Assembly (NCBI GenBank): GCA_041743835.1
Contig: JBGTLW010000093.1
Location: 1-6,793, forward strand
Reading direction: 5' to 3'
Source of the DNA: JBGTLW01 sp041743835
GTDB taxonomy: Bacteria > Planctomycetota > Phycisphaerae > Phycisphaerales > Phycisphaeraceae
DNA length: 6,793 bases
Positions 5,762 through 6,793 of this stretch are shown here, piece after piece; position 1 is the first letter of the stretch; the number at the start of each line of letters is the position of its first letter. The position numbers and the translations under genes are program-made. The notes under the pieces were generated by a model. The model worked only from the letters and a program-made list of their open reading frames with translations, was not told where the DNA came from and did no database searches.

Positions 5762-5782
5762 GCCTTGATTCGGAATATCCCT

Positions 5783-6793
5783 ATGTCGCATGACCCGCCC
5801 ACTGCCACCAAGACGACCCCCCGCCTGCCGCGCTCGGCGGCAGCCCACGCCGTCGCACGGACGCTCATGCCCGGCGGGGTTTCGTCGCCGGTCCGCGCTT
5901 ACAGGGCGGTGGGGCGCGATCCGGTCACTATCGCCTCGGGGGCCGGCTGCCGGGTGACTGATATTGATGGCCACACCTACATCGACTACGTCGGGAGCTA
6001 CGGCCCGCTGATCCTCGGCCACGCCCCCGCAGGCGTGGTTGCGGCGCTGGCAAAGACCGCAGCCAAAGGCACCAGCTTCGGCATGCCCACGCTGCTGGAA
6101 AACGAGCTGGCTCGGCGGGTGATCGATGCGGTGTCCGGCGTCGAGCTGGTGCGCTTTGTCAACAGCGGCACGGAGGCGGCCATGAGCGCCATACGGCTTG
6201 CCCGGGCCGCGACCGGCAGAAGCAAAATCATCAAGTGCATCGGCTGTTACCACGGCCACACCGACGCGCTGCTCGTCCAGGCGGGGAGCGGCGCGACCAC
6301 GCTGGGCGTGCCCTCGTCGCCCGGTGTGCCCGAGGCGATCACCGCGAACACCCTGCTGGTCCCCTTCAACAATCTGGACGCGGTGCGTGCGGCGTTGGAA
6401 GCCCACCCCGGCCAGGTGGCGTGCATGGCTGTCGAGCCGATCGCGGGGAACATGGGCGTCGTGCCCCCCGAGCCGGGCTATTTGCAGGGCCTGCGCGATC
6501 TGTGCGATGCGCACGGGGCGCTGCTGTTGTTCGACGAGGTGATGACGGGGTTCCGTGTGGCGTATGGCTGTGCGCAGGGGCTTTACGGTGTGACGCCGGA
6601 CCTGACGTGTCTGGGCAAGGTGGTGGGGGGCGGGCTGCCCTGTGCGGCATATGGCGGGCGTGAGGAGTTGATGCGTCAGGTCGCACCGGATGGGCCGGTG
6701 TATCAGGCGGGCACGCTCAGCGGCAACCCGCTGGCGATGGCGGCGGGCATCGCCACGCTCGATGCGCTCGCGGCAGACGAAGGCGCGGCCTAC
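5783..6793 (+). CDS. hemL: Glutamate-1-semialdehyde 2,1-aminomutase, N-terminal 337 residues (cut by window end)
   Basis: This PLP enzyme converts glutamate-1-semialdehyde to 5-aminolevulinate, the last step of the C5 route to tetrapyrroles, in the cytoplasm. HemL-specific blocks appear in order: MPGGVSSPVRAY (residues 29-40), YIDYVGSYGP (66-75), VNSGTEAAMSAIRLARA (126-142), CYHGHTDALLVQAGSG (155-170), VEPIAGNMG (217-225), FDEVMTGFRVAYG (250-262), LGKVVGGGLP with the PLP lysine K279 (E. coli K265), and YQAGTLSGNPLAMAAG (307-322). The family is about 430 residues, so roughly 90 are missing beyond the edge. ATG 5783 is chosen because even this start leaves ~14 residues more than E. coli HemL. 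An in-frame ATG at 5744 would add 13 unrelated residues, has an in-frame stop just upstream, and lacks a ribosome-binding site. The site before 5783 is also weak (GGAA at 5772-5775). It is divergent from the pilin-like gene. Confidence 0.96.
   Translation, partial: MSHDPPTATKTTPRLPRSAAAHAVARTLMPGGVSSPVRAYRAVGRDPVTIASGAGCRVTDIDGHTYIDYVGSYGPLILGHAPAGVVAALAKTAAKGTSFGMPTLLENELARRVIDAVSGVELVRFVNSGTEAAMSAIRLARAATGRSKIIKCIGCYHGHTDALLVQAGSGATTLGVPSSPGVPEAITANTLLVPFNNLDAVRAALEAHPGQVACMAVEPIAGNMGVVPPEPGYLQGLRDLCDAHGALLLFDEVMTGFRVAYGCAQGLYGVTPDLTCLGKVVGGGLPCAAYGGREELMRQVAPDGPVYQAGTLSGNPLAMAAGIATLDALAADEGAAY

Noticed and set aside
5732..6514. 260-codon minus-strand open frame opposite hemL
   Set aside because: It is the complement of conserved hemL codons, rich in His/Arg/Gly/Ala. 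It also overlaps the promoter of the pilin-like gene.

Overview
The window looks like a piece of a G+C-rich bacterial chromosome, most likely from the Planctomycetota (Phycisphaerae-like). The main clue is the gene at 4843-5604. It has a GFTLIE-type prepilin N-terminus and a C-terminal His/Asp-Gly motif, a gene type that is highly amplified in Planctomycetota and relatives (Lentisphaerota, Verrucomicrobiota). The other core genes are too conserved to place the organism, so the phylum is an inference.

Layout: (1) Bases 1-1409 are an A+T-rich accessory segment. For example, 22 of 60 bases are G or C in 841-900, against 43 of 60 in 2281-2340. It carries two plus-strand genes. The first (44-607) encodes an unrecognised protein with one N-terminal membrane segment. 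The second (787-1356) looks like an Imm42-family immunity protein of polymorphic toxin systems. Each gene is followed by a copy of a degenerate 24-base direct repeat (618-641 and 1386-1409, 20 of 24 identical), which gives the segment a gene-plus-repeat, cassette-like look. No toxin gene is visible. (2) Bases 1410-1910 are G+C-rich and hold no convincing gene, only an imperfect direct repeat and small inverted repeats. (3) Bases 1911-4789 are a minus-strand rpsO-pnp unit: promoter, leader stem, ribosomal protein S15, an intergenic region with several stem-loops (one terminator-like), polynucleotide phosphorylase, then a strong intrinsic terminator. (4) Bases 4843-5604 encode the minus-strand pilin-like protein, with a good sigma70-type promoter at 5734-5761. 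(5) From 5783 to the window end is the plus-strand start of hemL (glutamate-1-semialdehyde 2,1-aminomutase), cut by the window edge after 337 codons.

How the genes relate: rpsO and pnp form the widespread bacterial pair linking translation and RNA decay. Both genes are autoregulated post-transcriptionally in E. coli, and the leader and intergenic stems here are candidates for similar control. hemL (tetrapyrrole synthesis) and the pilin-like gene are divergent neighbours with no evident functional link. The accessory segment converges on pnp and is separated from it by the gene-free stretch. I see no wholly new system. The most interesting part is the putative orphan immunity region with its repeated boundary element.
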